From Roseiarcus sp963770275 (lineage in GTDB: Bacteria; Pseudomonadota; Alphaproteobacteria; Rhizobiales; Beijerinckiaceae), in assembly GCA_963770275.1 (NCBI GenBank), contig CAVYPD010000006.1, positions 17,330 through 81,329 on the forward strand: a DNA stretch of 64,000 nucleotides, given 5' to 3'. The notes beneath the pieces are model-generated. The model saw nothing but the letters and a program-made list of their open reading frames with translations. It searched no databases and was not told the DNA's origin. Positions 9,253-18,995 of this stretch are shown here, one piece after another; position 1 is the first letter of the stretch; every line of letters starts with the position of its first letter. The position numbers and the translations under genes are program-made.

Positions 9253-11081
9253 ATGGCCCCCGAAAATTCAAATCTCGGCCGACGCAACTTCCTTCAGATG
9301 ACCGGCGCGGGGATCGTAGCCGCGAGCGCGGCCGCGTCTGCCACGCAAGCCCTGGCTTCGAACCCTTCGGCTGATTTCGGAGTCTTTATCCGGTATTGTG
9401 CCCCAGCCGTCGCCGGAATTCGCTCCGGATCTGACGACAGCCGATATCATGGTGGAAACCCTGATCGCGTGGGGCGCGACGCACTGCTTTGGCGTGGTCG
9501 GCGACGGCATCAATTCCATCATTGAGGCGCTGCGCAAGCGCCAGGATCAGATCAAGTATATCGGTGTGCGCCACGAGGAGGCGGCGGCCTTCATGGCGTC
9601 GGGCTTCGCCAAGCACACCGGTCAAGCTTGGCGTCTGCGTCGGCACGACGGGTCCCGGCGCCGTCCACCTTCTCAACGGCCTCTACGACGCGAACATGGA
9701 CGGCTCGCCGGTTGTCGCGATCACGGGCATGACGTTCCACGACCTGATCGGGACGCGCTACCAGCAGGGCGTCGACACGACGAAGCTGATGCAGGACGTG
9801 GCGCTCTACAATGTCGAAGTGACGGGACCGGAACACGCGGTTCTGGTGACGAACCGCGCCTGCCGCGTGGCGCTGGGCGATCGCGGAGTTGCTCATCTCA
9901 CCGTGTCGAAGGACACGCAGATGATGCGGCTGGCTGCAGACAAGCGCTCCATGGGCAATCCGGGCGCGCGAACGTCGTCCTCGTGGGTGCCGGTCGTCAA
10001 CCAGCCCCCGGCCGATCAGCTGCGCGCCGCCGCCGATGTCCTGAACAGCGGGCGCAAGGTCGCGATCCTGGTTGGACAGGGCGCTCTGAACGCGCGCGAA
10101 GAGGTCACCCAGGTCGCGGATCTGCTCGGCGCTCCCGTCGCCAAAGCCCTGCTCGGCAAGGCGGTGCTCGCGGACGACTCGCCCTTCACGACGGGCGGCA
10201 TCGGCCATCTCGGAACCGCGCCGTCATCTTGGGCGATGAAAAATTGCGACGCCGTGCTGATCGTCGGCTCGACCATGCCGTGGTTCGAATATTACCCGAA
10301 GCCCGGCCAGGCGCGGGGCGTGCAGATCGACATGAAGTCGGACCGGATCGGATTGCGCTATCCGGTCGAGATTGGGCTCGTCGGAGACGCCAAGGCGACG
10401 CTCGCGGCGCTGATCCCGCTGCTTCAACGCCAATCGGACCGCGGCTTTCTGCGAGAGGCGCAAAGCCGCATGGCCGACTGGAATCGCCTGTTGGCGGAGG
10501 TCGAAACGACCTCACGTTCGCCGCTGCGGCCACAGATGGTGATCAAAGCCGTTAGCGACCTGATAGCGGACGACGCCGTCATTTCATTGGACTGTGGCGC
10601 GAACACGCATTTCGCGGCGCGCAATCTTATGCTGCGGCCCGGCCAAAGACTGACCGGCACGGGCATGATGGCTTCGATGGGGCCGGGCCTGCCATTCGCG
10701 ATTGCGGGCCAGCTCGCCTATCCAGGTCGGCAGTCGGTGGCGATCGTCGGGGACGGCGGGTTTGCAATGCTGATGGCGGAGATGACGACCGCCGTGCAGC
10801 ACAACCTCCCGGTCAAGATCATCGTCCTCAAGAACAACAGCCTCGCTGAGGTCAAGTTCGAGCAAGTCGAGCTCGGCAATCCTTCGTTTGGCTGCGATCT
10901 CTCGCCGATCGACTTCGTCGCCTTTGCCCGCGCATGCGGCGCCGAAGGGTATCGCTGCGAGCGGCCCGAGGAGGTGCGGCCCGCGATCCAGGCGGCGCTG
11001 AGTTCGCCGAGGCCAGCGCTGGTCGAGGCCGTTGTCGACCCTGACGAGAAGCCAAGCGATCCCGACCAATTGCGCGTCTGA
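9253..11081 (+). CDS. Thiamine-diphosphate enzyme, pyruvate oxidase/dehydrogenase (PoxB-like), with Tat-type signal, two frameshifts
   Basis: Rejoined it is about 608 residues. It carries the three ThDP-enzyme domains: PYR (from GVVGDGINSIIEALRKRQ, with RHEEAAAFMASGFAKHTG), a central cofactor-binding domain, and the PP domain with the ThDP motif GDGGFAMLMAEMTTAV through LKNNS. PoxB enzymes decarboxylate pyruvate to acetate and CO2 and pass electrons to quinone. The start at 9253 (GGAG 6 bases upstream) adds RRNFLQMTGAGIVAASAAA, which looks like a twin-arginine signal. Frame changes occur near 9395, between signal and enzyme, and near 9612 (CGGTCAAGC, one extra base). Export of a ThDP enzyme would be unusual. 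If the first shift is genuine, the enzyme may instead start internally, for example at GTG 9398. Confidence 0.8.
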
Positions 11082-11252
11082 ATGTGACGACGGGCCTGGC
11101 GTGGCAGAGGCAGCGATCGCGACGTCTGGGTCGCTTCGACAATGATTCACGAGGGCTGCGCCGACGTGCGCGCTAGCTTTCACTAGAAAGTTGATGGCAA
11201 AACCTGCCTTCTCCGTCGTCAAAGCCGCAGCTCAGCGGGCTCGCAACCTAGG

Positions 11253-11801
11253 ATGACCTCAGTGACCTCAAGAGAGCCCGCGGGGGTGCCGCATCACGTT
11301 GAAGACGCGGTCGCAACTATCGCCGCGCTCCACGCCGCACATCATCGTGAGGCGCGGGCGCTGCAAAGGGCCGTATCGAGGGCGACCAGCGGCATCGCAC
11401 AGCCCGGCACGCTAATCCTAATCACTCTGGCGATCGCACTCTGGGTGACGATCAATCTAACTCTGCCAGAGTTCGGTCATGCGGCGCTCGACCCGTTTCC
11501 GTTCTCGCTGTTAGGTACGATCGTGTCGACCATTGCTCTCTACCTCGCGGCAATGATCCTCATGACACAACGCCACGACGACGAGATGGCTACGCGCAGG
11601 GAGCAGATAACGCTGGAACTGGCGATCTTGAGTGAGCAGAAATCGTCCAAGATCATCGAGCTCCTGGAGGAATTTCGTCGCAACGACCCAAACCAAGGCG
11701 ATCACCGCGACGAAGTGGCCGAGGCTCTCGCGGAGCCGGCAGATGCCCAGGTCGTGCTCGATGCGATCCGCGCCGCAGAGAAGGCCGACGATGCCTCCTA
11801 G
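11253..11801 (+). CDS. DUF1003 family membrane protein
   Basis: 182 residues with two membrane helices (about 50-70 and 82-105) separated by LDPFPFSLLGTIVST, a DUF1003 hallmark, and followed by MTQRHDDEMATRREQ and an amphipathic acidic tail. The family is a small integral membrane protein of unknown function. Codon use is like its neighbours. It stands alone between the poxB-like gene and the quinone reductase gene. Confidence 0.75.
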   Translation: MTSVTSREPAGVPHHVEDAVATIAALHAAHHREARALQRAVSRATSGIAQPGTLILITLAIALWVTINLTLPEFGHAALDPFPFSLLGTIVSTIALYLAAMILMTQRHDDEMATRREQITLELAILSEQKSSKIIELLEEFRRNDPNQGDHRDEVAEALAEPADAQVVLDAIRAAEKADDAS

Positions 11802-11874
11802 GGCTCACGTTCGTGGACATGATCCGCCGGTTAGTAGCGGCGGTCCGCTGCTACATGTATAGGGGAGCGCTCTG

Positions 11875-12459
11875 CTGCGAGTCCTGATCTTATACGCCAA
11901 CCCGGTCACCGCCAGTTTCGGTGCGACGCTGCATAGCGAGGTCGTCACGACTTTGCGCTCGCGCGGCCACGAGGTCGACGACTGCGATCTCTACGCAGAA
12001 CGATTCGACCCGGTCTTAAGCGAGAGAGAGCGAATTCAATACCATGACATCAAGCTCAATCGGGCGCCCGTCGCGGCCTATGCCGATCGGCTTTTGGCCG
12101 CGGAAGCGCTGATCCTCATCTACCCTGTTTGGAACGAGGGATTTCCAGCGATCCTCAAAGGCTTCTTCGACCGCGTCTTCATCCCCGGCGTAAGTTTCAC
12201 GGTTGGCCCCGACGGGGCATTGGTAACGAACCTGCAAAAACTGCGGAAGATCGCCGCTGTCTGCACTTATGGAGCCAGCCGGACCATCACGTTTTTGCTG
12301 GGGGATCCTCCCAAGCGCGTGGTGAAACGCCTGGTGCGCTGGATGCCGGGCCATCACGTTCGTTGCGACTATCTCGCATATTACAACATGGATCATTCAA
12401 GCGAAAAGCAGCGAGCGGCCTTTTTGAAAAAGGTCAGGCGAACGTTCGCGGCTTGGTAG
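11875..12459 (+). CDS. NAD(P)H dehydrogenase (quinone), flavodoxin-like fold
   Basis: About 194 residues. The N-terminus RVLILYANPVTASFGATLH is the flavodoxin-like FMN/FAD site and PVWNEGFPAILKGFFDRVF is the typical central motif of the NQO/MdaB-like family, which makes two-electron reductions of quinones. No ATG, GTG or TTG lies between the in-frame stop at 11860 and the conserved N-terminus, so I infer a CTG start at 11875, supported by AGGGGAG 8 bases upstream. A lost start codon or an indel is the alternative. Confidence 0.75.
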   Translation: MRVLILYANPVTASFGATLHSEVVTTLRSRGHEVDDCDLYAERFDPVLSERERIQYHDIKLNRAPVAAYADRLLAAEALILIYPVWNEGFPAILKGFFDRVFIPGVSFTVGPDGALVTNLQKLRKIAAVCTYGASRTITFLLGDPPKRVVKRLVRWMPGHHVRCDYLAYYNMDHSSEKQRAAFLKKVRRTFAAW

Positions 12460-12525
12460 ACTATTGATCTCGGAACCTCGCGGTTACCGAATACGCCGGT
12501 CAGGCCCTGAAATCGGTTGAAGCGG

Positions 12526-13149
12526 TCAGCGCTCAGCCTTGACCCGGTGACGATGGGCGGCCTGCTTGGCTCGATTGCCGCACATCGCCATGCTGCACCA
12601 CCGCCTGCCCCGCCGCCGTGTATGGTCCGCGAAGATAAGCGTGCAGCGGTGTCCCTCGCACGCCCGAATGTCAGCGAAGGCCTCGTCGCACACGCATCGC
12701 GCGAGCGCTTCGCCGATCGGCAACAGTAAAGATTCTGGCGATCGCCAACGCCGCGTCGTTTGCAGTTCCAAATGATCGCCGTTTGAATCCTGATGCGCCG
12801 CCACGCGACTGAACATTTCGTCACTCTCAAGAAGCGCGTTGAGAGGCTTGAGGTCGCGGATCGCTTTCGGCGTGAGCGGCCGCCCCATGTGCTTGCGCAC
12901 GAAGCCCCTGAACCATTCGCGTAAAGCGCGCGCCTGGTCGGCGACCTTATCCAGTTCGCCGGGCGTCGCTTGCTTGACCAACGCGTTCAGCGCCTGCGGC
13001 GGAACAAGGTCGGCCTGAGCCAGCCAAGCGACGAAGCCGTCGCCGCTGTCGAGCCAGTCGATTGGCTGATCGACCGGCGTCGCGATCGAGTTGAGGAAGT
13101 CGAGGCCAAGAGAATCGGCGATGAAAAACGCAGGCGGTCGCGGCGACAC
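12526..13149 (-). CDS. CGNR zinc-finger regulator (ABATE domain)
   Basis: 207 residues. The N-terminal half, including LGLDFLNSIATP, is a stress-induced ABATE domain; the C-terminus has a zinc finger with two C-x4-C pairs, ACEGHRC and CSMAMCGNR. CGNR proteins are thought to be transcription regulators. It is divergent from the haloalkane dehalogenase gene (123 bases between starts), so it may control the hydrolase cluster. That link is inference from position only. Confidence 0.85.
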   Translation of the reverse strand: MSPRPPAFFIADSLGLDFLNSIATPVDQPIDWLDSGDGFVAWLAQADLVPPQALNALVKQATPGELDKVADQARALREWFRGFVRKHMGRPLTPKAIRDLKPLNALLESDEMFSRVAAHQDSNGDHLELQTTRRWRSPESLLLPIGEALARCVCDEAFADIRACEGHRCTLIFADHTRRRGRRWCSMAMCGNRAKQAAHRHRVKAER

Positions 13150-13272
13150 AACTCACCCTAACCTGCGCAGCCGCCGTTGACAAGTTACGCTGGACTATCG
13201 TAACCGGATAAAGCCATTCGGGCAGGTTACTAAAACCAGGGCCTTATCGGCGCAACACGGGGAGAAGCAAGG

Positions 13273-14160
13273 TTGATCTCTGCGGCGTTTCCGTATCAAA
13301 AGCATCGGCGGCGGGTCCTCGGCCACGAGATGGCGTACGTGGAGGTGGGACAGGGCGACCCCATCGTGCTGCTGCACGGCAACCCCACCTCGTCCTACCT
13401 CTGGCGCAACGTCTTGCCGCATCTGCAGCCGCTCGGCCGCTGCATCGCGCCCGACCTGATCGGCATGGGCGACTCCGACAAGCTGCCCGACAGTGGCCCC
13501 GGCTCGTATCGCTTCGTCGAGCAGCGCCGCTACCTCGACGCCCTGCTTGAGGCTCTCGATGTGCGCGAGCGCGTAACCCTTGTCATCCATGACTGGGGTT
13601 CGACCCTCGGCTTCGACTGGGCCAACCGCCACCGCGAAGCCGTGAAGGGTATCGCGTACATGGAGGCGATGGTTGGGCGGCAGTATTGGGACCACTGGGA
13701 CAAGTTCGGAATGCGCCCAGTCTTGCAGGCGCTACGTTCCGAGGCCGGCGAGCAGATGGTCCTGCAAGACAATTTCTTCATTGAGAAGGTCCTGCCGGGG
13801 GCCATCCTTCGTAAGCTGTCCGACGAAGAGATGGCGGAGTATCGACGGCCGTTCGCCGCGCCTGGCGAGGGGCGGCGGCCGACGCTGACCTTTCCCCGGG
13901 AAATCCCGATCGAGGGCGATCCCGCCGACGTGACTGCGGCCGTGGACGCCTACGCGGACTGGCTGAAGACCAGCAACGTGCCCAAGCTATTCCTGAAGGC
14001 CGAGCCGGGCGGAATCCTTGCTGGCGGCAAGGTTCTCGAACAGGCCCGAAGCTTTCCCGCGCAGACCGAAGTGACGGTCAAGGGGGTCCATTTCGTCCAG
14101 GAGGACTCGCCTGACGAGATCGGGTCAGCCGTCGCCGGCTGGATGAAGACATTGGGCTGA
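13273..14160 (+). CDS. dhaA: Haloalkane dehalogenase (alpha/beta hydrolase)
   Basis: 295 residues, the usual length. Haloalkane dehalogenases replace carbon-bound halide by hydroxyl through an aspartyl ester. Seen: HGNPTS oxyanion segment (35-40), nucleophile Asp107 in HDWGS with the halide-binding Trp108 next to it, Glu131 as probable catalytic acid (second-subfamily pattern), and a late His in VKGVHFVQED. The start is TTG 13273, with GGGGAG 8 bases before it. It heads a run of four same-strand genes (hydrolase, hydrolase, SDR). Actual halide substrates cannot be predicted. Confidence 0.85.
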   Translation: MISAAFPYQKHRRRVLGHEMAYVEVGQGDPIVLLHGNPTSSYLWRNVLPHLQPLGRCIAPDLIGMGDSDKLPDSGPGSYRFVEQRRYLDALLEALDVRERVTLVIHDWGSTLGFDWANRHREAVKGIAYMEAMVGRQYWDHWDKFGMRPVLQALRSEAGEQMVLQDNFFIEKVLPGAILRKLSDEEMAEYRRPFAAPGEGRRPTLTFPREIPIEGDPADVTAAVDAYADWLKTSNVPKLFLKAEPGGILAGGKVLEQARSFPAQTEVTVKGVHFVQEDSPDEIGSAVAGWMKTLG

Positions 14161-14190
14161 GGCCACGCAGGCCGCAGTGCCAGGAGCAAG

Positions 14191-14890
14191 ATGATGGCGA
14201 TAAATAATGCGACGGTCGTGCTCGTCCATGGCGCCTGGGCCGACGGATCGAGCTGGGCGAAGGTGATTAGGGCCGCTCGCGGAGAGCGGGGTTAAAGCGG
14301 TCGCCGCGCCTTTGCCGCTGACGTCGTTCCAAGACGACGTCGCGGCGCTCGACCGGACGCTCGAGCGGGTGGAGGGGCCCGTGGTCCTCGCCGGCCACGC
14401 TTATGCAGGCGGGGTCATCGGGGCGACGCGCAACGAGAAGGTGAAGGCGCTTGTCTATGTGGCCGCGCTCGCTCCAGACGAAGGCGAGACGGTCGCCGAC
14501 GTGTTCTACCGCGGCACGCCGCATCCGCAGGCGCCCAAGCTCGCGCCGGACGCGCATGGGCTGATCTATCTGCCCGAAGCGGCCTTCGCCGTCGCCTTCG
14601 CGCAAAATGCGTCCAAAGAAGAACTGACGGTGCTGGCGGCGGTCCAGCGGCCGATCTCGCCCGCCTGTATCACTGTCAAGGTCGGACGGCCCCTGTGGAA
14701 GGAACGGCCGTCCTGGTTCCTCGTGGCCGAGCAGGACCGCATGATCGTCGAGGACAACCATCGCTTCATGGCAGAGCGTATGAAGGCTCGAATTCGTTCA
14801 CATCCTGTCGATCACACGCCTCTCGTGACAGCGCCCGCGACCGTCGTCGACATCATCCGCGAGGCGATCGGCGAAGCCGTCAAAGGCTGA
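14191..14890 (+). CDS. Alpha/beta hydrolase with Ala in place of the nucleophile, one frameshift
   Basis: Rejoined it is about 232 residues of the EstC/SABP2-like alpha/beta hydrolases, beginning ATVVLVHGAWADGSSWAKV. The nucleophile elbow reads VVLAGHAYAGGVI, so the usual GHSxGG Ser is Ala. The Asp in LVAEQDRM and the His in DHTPLVTAP, other triad members, are present. One extra G in the GGG run near 14272 breaks the frame; removing it gives VIRPLAESGVKAVAAPLP, a normal family segment. AGGAG lies just before the paired ATGs at 14191 and 14194. Without Ser it may be inactive or use another chemistry. Confidence 0.7.
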
Positions 14891-14927
14891 GGTCACTCCC
14901 CGATTGTCGTGCGAAAGGAAAAGCGTC

Positions 14928-15773
14928 ATGACCGCCATCCACTATCGGACCGCGAAGGTCGACAATCGCAATGTGTTCTATCGCGAGGCAGGCAGCGCGG
15001 GCGCGCCGAAGCTCCTGTTGCTGCACGGCTTCCCGACGTCCGGCCACATGTTCCGCGACCTCATCCCCCTGCTCGCCGACCGTTTCCATATCGTCGCGCC
15101 CGATCTCCCGGGCTTCGGGCAATCCGATATGCCGGACAAAGCGAACACGTTCGATCAAATCGCGGACACGATTGACCGCTTCACCGAGACCGTCGGCTTC
15201 GACCGTTTCGCAATCTATGTGTTCGACTATGGCGCGCCGACCGGATTTCGACTCGCAGTCAAGCATCCGGAGCGGATCACCGCGATCATCTCGCAGAACG
15301 GCAACGCCTATGAGGAGGGATTGAGCGAGGGCTGGAACCCGATCCAAGCCTATTGGAAGGACCCGTCTCAAGCCAATCGGGAGGCGCTACGCAGCTTTCT
15401 CAAGCCAGAAACGACGGCGTGGCAATACACCCACGGCGTGCCCGATCCGACGCGCGTGTCGCCGGACGGATATTCCCTCGACAGTTTCTATATGTTGCGA
15501 CCGGGCATGGCTGATGTGCAACTCGACCTGATGGGCGACTATCAGAGCAACGTCGCGCTCTATCCCGTCTTCCAGGAATATTTCCGCACCCATAAGCCGC
15601 CGCTCCTGGCGGCGTGGGGGAAGAACGATCCCTTCTTTCTGCCGCCGGGCGCGGAGGCGTTCAAGCGGGACATACCCAACGCGACGGTGCGATTCTTCGA
15701 CACCGGGCATTTCGCGCTGGAGACGCACGCCCCGGAGATCGCAGCCGCGATCCTCGAATTCTTTCCCCGTTGA
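14928..15773 (+). CDS. Alpha/beta hydrolase, epoxide hydrolase/dehalogenase-like
   Basis: 281 residues. HGFPTS (33-38) forms the oxyanion segment; the nucleophile position is Asp100 in YVFDYGAPTG, as in epoxide hydrolases and dehalogenases rather than esterases; the C-terminal His is in DTGHFALETHAPEI. The ATG at 14928 is chosen because AGGA lies about 8 bases upstream and the resemblance starts there. It follows the previous hydrolase by 37 bases. Reaction inferred: hydrolysis through an aspartyl ester; substrate unknown. Confidence 0.8.
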   Translation: MTAIHYRTAKVDNRNVFYREAGSAGAPKLLLLHGFPTSGHMFRDLIPLLADRFHIVAPDLPGFGQSDMPDKANTFDQIADTIDRFTETVGFDRFAIYVFDYGAPTGFRLAVKHPERITAIISQNGNAYEEGLSEGWNPIQAYWKDPSQANREALRSFLKPETTAWQYTHGVPDPTRVSPDGYSLDSFYMLRPGMADVQLDLMGDYQSNVALYPVFQEYFRTHKPPLLAAWGKNDPFFLPPGAEAFKRDIPNATVRFFDTGHFALETHAPEIAAAILEFFPR

Positions 15774-15797
15774 TCTGACTTCTCGGGAGACGACGGC

Positions 15798-16568
15798 ATG
15801 GAGAGGTCAGTCGCAATCGTAAGCGGCGCAAGTCAGGGCATTGGCCGGTCGACGGCCATTCGCCTTGCCGGCGATTTCGCGGAGCTCGTTCTTGTCGCGC
15901 GAGACCGGGCGAAGCTCGAGAGCACCGCCGAAGCGGTCAAGGCCGCAGGCGCGAAAGCGCTCGTGATCGCCTGCGATCTCTCGAAGCCTGAGGCTGCCAA
16001 GGATGTGGTCGATCAGGCTCTCGCCGCGTTCGGTCGCATCGACGCCTTGCTCAACATCGCGGGCGCAGTTCCACAGATTGACCTGTTCGAGATGACCGAC
16101 GCGCAATGGGAGGCGGGCCTCGCGCTCAAGCTGCACGGCGCGCGGCGTTTGACCATCGCCGCGTGGCCGGCGCTGAAACAGGCCAAAGGCGCAGTTGTCC
16201 TGATGTCGGGCAATTCGGCGCTCTTTCCGAAGGCGCCTTATGCGGCCGTGGGCACGATCAACGCCGCGATTGTTGCGCTCGCGAAGGCCTTCTCGGATCG
16301 CGGGATCGCCGACGGCGTGCAGGTGAATAGCGTTCTGCCCGGCCCGGTCATGACGGGACGCCGCCGTTCCTATCTCGAGCATTGGGCGCCGCTGCATAAC
16401 ATGACGGTCGAAGAGGCCACCGAGAACTTCCCGAGGGAAGCGGGCATCGCTCGCTATGGCGAGCCGGAGGAGATTGCAGAGCTCATGGCTTTCCTCGTAT
16501 CGCCCGGCGCGCGCTGGATGACGGGCTCGACTTTGCGCATGGACGGCGGAGAGGTGAAGTCGATCTGA
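15798..16568 (+). CDS. Short-chain dehydrogenase-like protein lacking the catalytic Lys
   Basis: 256 residues with a Rossmann fold. The cofactor motif GASQGIG (10-16), CDLS and NIAG are present, and DGGEV closes the fold. The active-site Tyr148 is kept, but the YxxxK Lys is Gly152 (YAAVG). Lys normally lowers the Tyr pKa and holds the nicotinamide ribose, so this member may be catalytically weak or have another role. It sits 24 bases after the hydrolase and probably shares its transcript. Confidence 0.8.
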   Translation: MERSVAIVSGASQGIGRSTAIRLAGDFAELVLVARDRAKLESTAEAVKAAGAKALVIACDLSKPEAAKDVVDQALAAFGRIDALLNIAGAVPQIDLFEMTDAQWEAGLALKLHGARRLTIAAWPALKQAKGAVVLMSGNSALFPKAPYAAVGTINAAIVALAKAFSDRGIADGVQVNSVLPGPVMTGRRRSYLEHWAPLHNMTVEEATENFPREAGIARYGEPEEIAELMAFLVSPGARWMTGSTLRMDGGEVKSI

Positions 16569-16834
16569 CTTGGGCGCCGGAGAGAGTGCTTGGCAGCCGG
16601 GGTCCATTGGAGCTCGGCTATCTCACGGTGTACGTGGCGCACCTAAAGCCGGGAAAGCTCGACATCAGCCCGCATGAGTTTCAAGGCTGACAAGGCCGAA
16701 CGCGCCGTCGGCTAATGAGGCGAGATCGCGGCAGCAAGCCGCTCTTGTTCACCAAGGCATTATCGATTTTGGAAGCGGTCAACTTATCCACCAGGGAAAA
16801 AACCCCGGCCCGCGCGCAACTACGGAGGCGCCGG
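16569..16834. other. Intergenic region without a supported gene
   Basis: Between the SDR gene and the convergent MFS permease gene. A short reading, ELGYLTVYVAHLKPGKLD, ends at a stop near 16690 and could be a remnant of a gene tail, but I cannot assign it. No terminator hairpin with a T-run was seen. Confidence 0.4.
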
Positions 16835-18037
16835 CTAGATCGGATCTGACCCGTTTGAAGGAATCGAGATCCTGCGCATCGCGAATGCGATCGGCAACGC
16901 AGCCGCGCAAAGCAGCGCCATGAACCAGAACGCCCGCGGGCCGAACGCGCCATAGAGCGGGCCGGACACGAGTGTCATTATGGCGGTCATCGTACCGACG
17001 GCGACGCCGCCGTAGATACCCTGGGCTGTCGCGGCCAGGGCCGGGGGAGCAACCACAGAGAGCATCTGCATGCAGGCAAGATGCAACAGCGCGAACGTCA
17101 GACCATGCAACGGTTCCACGAGGACCATCGCCGGGAGCCAAGCCGTGACAGCCGTGACGCTCCAGCGGACCACGCCCGCGCTGGCCGCTAGTGCAGCCGC
17201 GCCGGCCGGCCCAAGCCACCTTAGCAGCGCCGGACCCACCACGACGAAGACGACAACCTCGGCCAGGACCCCCTCCGACCACAAGAGCCCTGCCGCGCCC
17301 GGTCCGATGCCCCCGTCCGCCCAGCGCAACACTTCAAAGCCATCGTGCAGCGCATGGCTGCTCATGACGAGGGCCGCCAGCGCCATGAGAGGCAAGAAGC
17401 CGGGCGCCGCAAGCAGGGCGCGGACATCGGCCCGCCGTGGCGCCGCGGGCCGGTCCAGCGCATTTCGGGGGAGCCAAAGCGCCGCCACGGCGGCGAGCGC
17501 GAGCAGCGTCCCGTTCATCCAGATGATGCCACCGAAGCTCGTCGCCTGGACGACCTGCCCGGCGCCCACGGCGCCCACGACGAAGGCAGCCGAAGCCCCG
17601 CCGCGCACCCACCCGTATTGAAACCGCCCTGGCGCTGCCGCTAGGGTCATCGCGTCGGCAATCGGCACGATGGGCGCCAGCGCTGAAGCATGTGCGACAC
17701 TGACAATGAGGAAGATCGCGAAGCCGGCCGGAAGCAAATAGCCGAACGCGATGACAGCGGCCATGGCGAGCAGCCCGGTTAGGATTTGCTGGTGCTTGCC
17801 GAGCCGATCCGCAAAGCGCGAAATAACCGGGCCGGTGATCAGTCGGATAGCGGTTCCCGCCGCCAGCACCGCGCCAATTTCCGAAGGCCCAAGCCCGCGC
17901 TGATGGAGAAGCGCCGGCAGAAATGGGGACGCGACCCCGAAGGCCGCGAACATCGCGCCATAGAGAAGCAAAAAGCGATCGAACGACCCAAGCTTTATTC
18001 GGGCTTCGGCTAACGACCGTCGTGACGGAAGGCGCAT
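16835..18037 (-). CDS. MFS permease, MFS_1-like (phenylpropionate/nucleoside permease type)
   Basis: 400 residues with 12 predicted membrane helices. The N-terminus (FDRFLLLYGAMFAAFGVASP, then RGLGPSEIGAVLA and ISRFADRLGKHQQIL) matches the MFS_1-like group around HcaT-type permeases. The substrate is unknown. It is a lone minus-strand gene, separated from the hydrolase cluster that ends toward it, and it marks the last ordinary gene before the mobile-element backbone. Confidence 0.75.
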   Translation of the reverse strand: MRLPSRRSLAEARIKLGSFDRFLLLYGAMFAAFGVASPFLPALLHQRGLGPSEIGAVLAAGTAIRLITGPVISRFADRLGKHQQILTGLLAMAAVIAFGYLLPAGFAIFLIVSVAHASALAPIVPIADAMTLAAAPGRFQYGWVRGGASAAFVVGAVGAGQVVQATSFGGIIWMNGTLLALAAVAALWLPRNALDRPAAPRRADVRALLAAPGFLPLMALAALVMSSHALHDGFEVLRWADGGIGPGAAGLLWSEGVLAEVVVFVVVGPALLRWLGPAGAAALAASAGVVRWSVTAVTAWLPAMVLVEPLHGLTFALLHLACMQMLSVVAPPALAATAQGIYGGVAVGTMTAIMTLVSGPLYGAFGPRAFWFMALLCAAALPIAFAMRRISIPSNGSDPI

Positions 18038-18995
18038 GCTCTACCGACATTCTTCGTCAGTCGCCGCAAATGACGCTGGCGAACGGATGTAGCTGACGAA
18101 AGATCGCGAGCCTAATCGGGCCGAATTCGTGGTCCCTGTTTTCCTTATGCGGGTTGCACGCCATACGTGCGAATTGGTTCGAGAATGAAATGGAGCTCGC
18201 CGGCGTCGTCGCGCGATTCACCGTCAATTCAGAGGCTCGAGACAAATCGTTGATCGGAACTGTGAGTAAGAGGCTAGACGGACAGGAAGACGCCGCACTC
18301 CTGTCGTCCTGCCAGCTGGTATGGCTGCATCTTGCGCCGCGATGAAGCCGCTAAGCATCGAAAACTCTCGGACCAGTCCGGCCGCCCACCTTAACCGTGA
18401 CTCGAGAGCGGCTGCCTTCAAATTCTTCATTTGGCATCCGCCGTCGCGAGACGCGATTGACCGGCCTGTCCTGACGTTCGCGCTCCCGACTCGAGGTCAC
18501 CAGGCGAACGCTCCGCGGCTCGCGATGGATGTTTGGTCGAGTGGCGGAGAGCTCGCAGCAACTTCTCGAGGAGAGGCAGCGCTCGGACCGAGAAGGGGAG
18601 CCACCAGCCTCCGAACATCTCGCGCGCTTGGCGCGCTGCGGCTACGCGGTCGACACGGCATTATCAAGTTGACGATGCCTCGCGCCTACATGACGTCGGT
18701 CAGGCAGGTGTTCCCGAGCCACTCGGCCTTCCACTGGCCATTGATCAGGCAGGCCACGACCGCGGCAGCGATTTCCTGTTCGCGCGATCGCCTCCGAACC
18801 TTCGCCTGATGAGCGAAGGAGAGAAGGACGACTACCGCTAGCGCCGGCCGCGCCGACAAGGGTTCGTCGCGGGGCTCCCGCGCGTTCCGCGCGCCCTTGC
18901 AGCGCGGCCGCCTCGCGGTCGACGGGCAGGGCAGGGGCGAAGAGAAGCCCAAGGCCAGACAGCCGAGCTCCTGCGCTCAAACGCAAGGAGCGACC
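18038..18995. other. Long region without a supported gene, left junction of the mobile backbone
   Basis: About 950 bases. Several open frames of 60-200 codons exist on both strands, but none shows a recognisable domain, a good ribosome site or natural composition. One minus-strand stretch ending at about 18690 (REQEIAAAVVACLINGQWKA) looks protein-like and may be a fragment. The segment separates chromosome-like genes from plasmid-type genes. No tRNA or direct repeat typical of an attachment site was recognised. Confidence 0.4.

Noticed and set aside
16600..16690. Short frame ELGYLTVYVAHLKPGKLD as a gene remnant
   Set aside because: Too short to assign and without a start or ribosome site.
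18686..18952. Minus-strand frame ending QWKAEWLGNTCLTDVM
   Set aside because: Part of it reads naturally, but it lacks a convincing start and known relatives.
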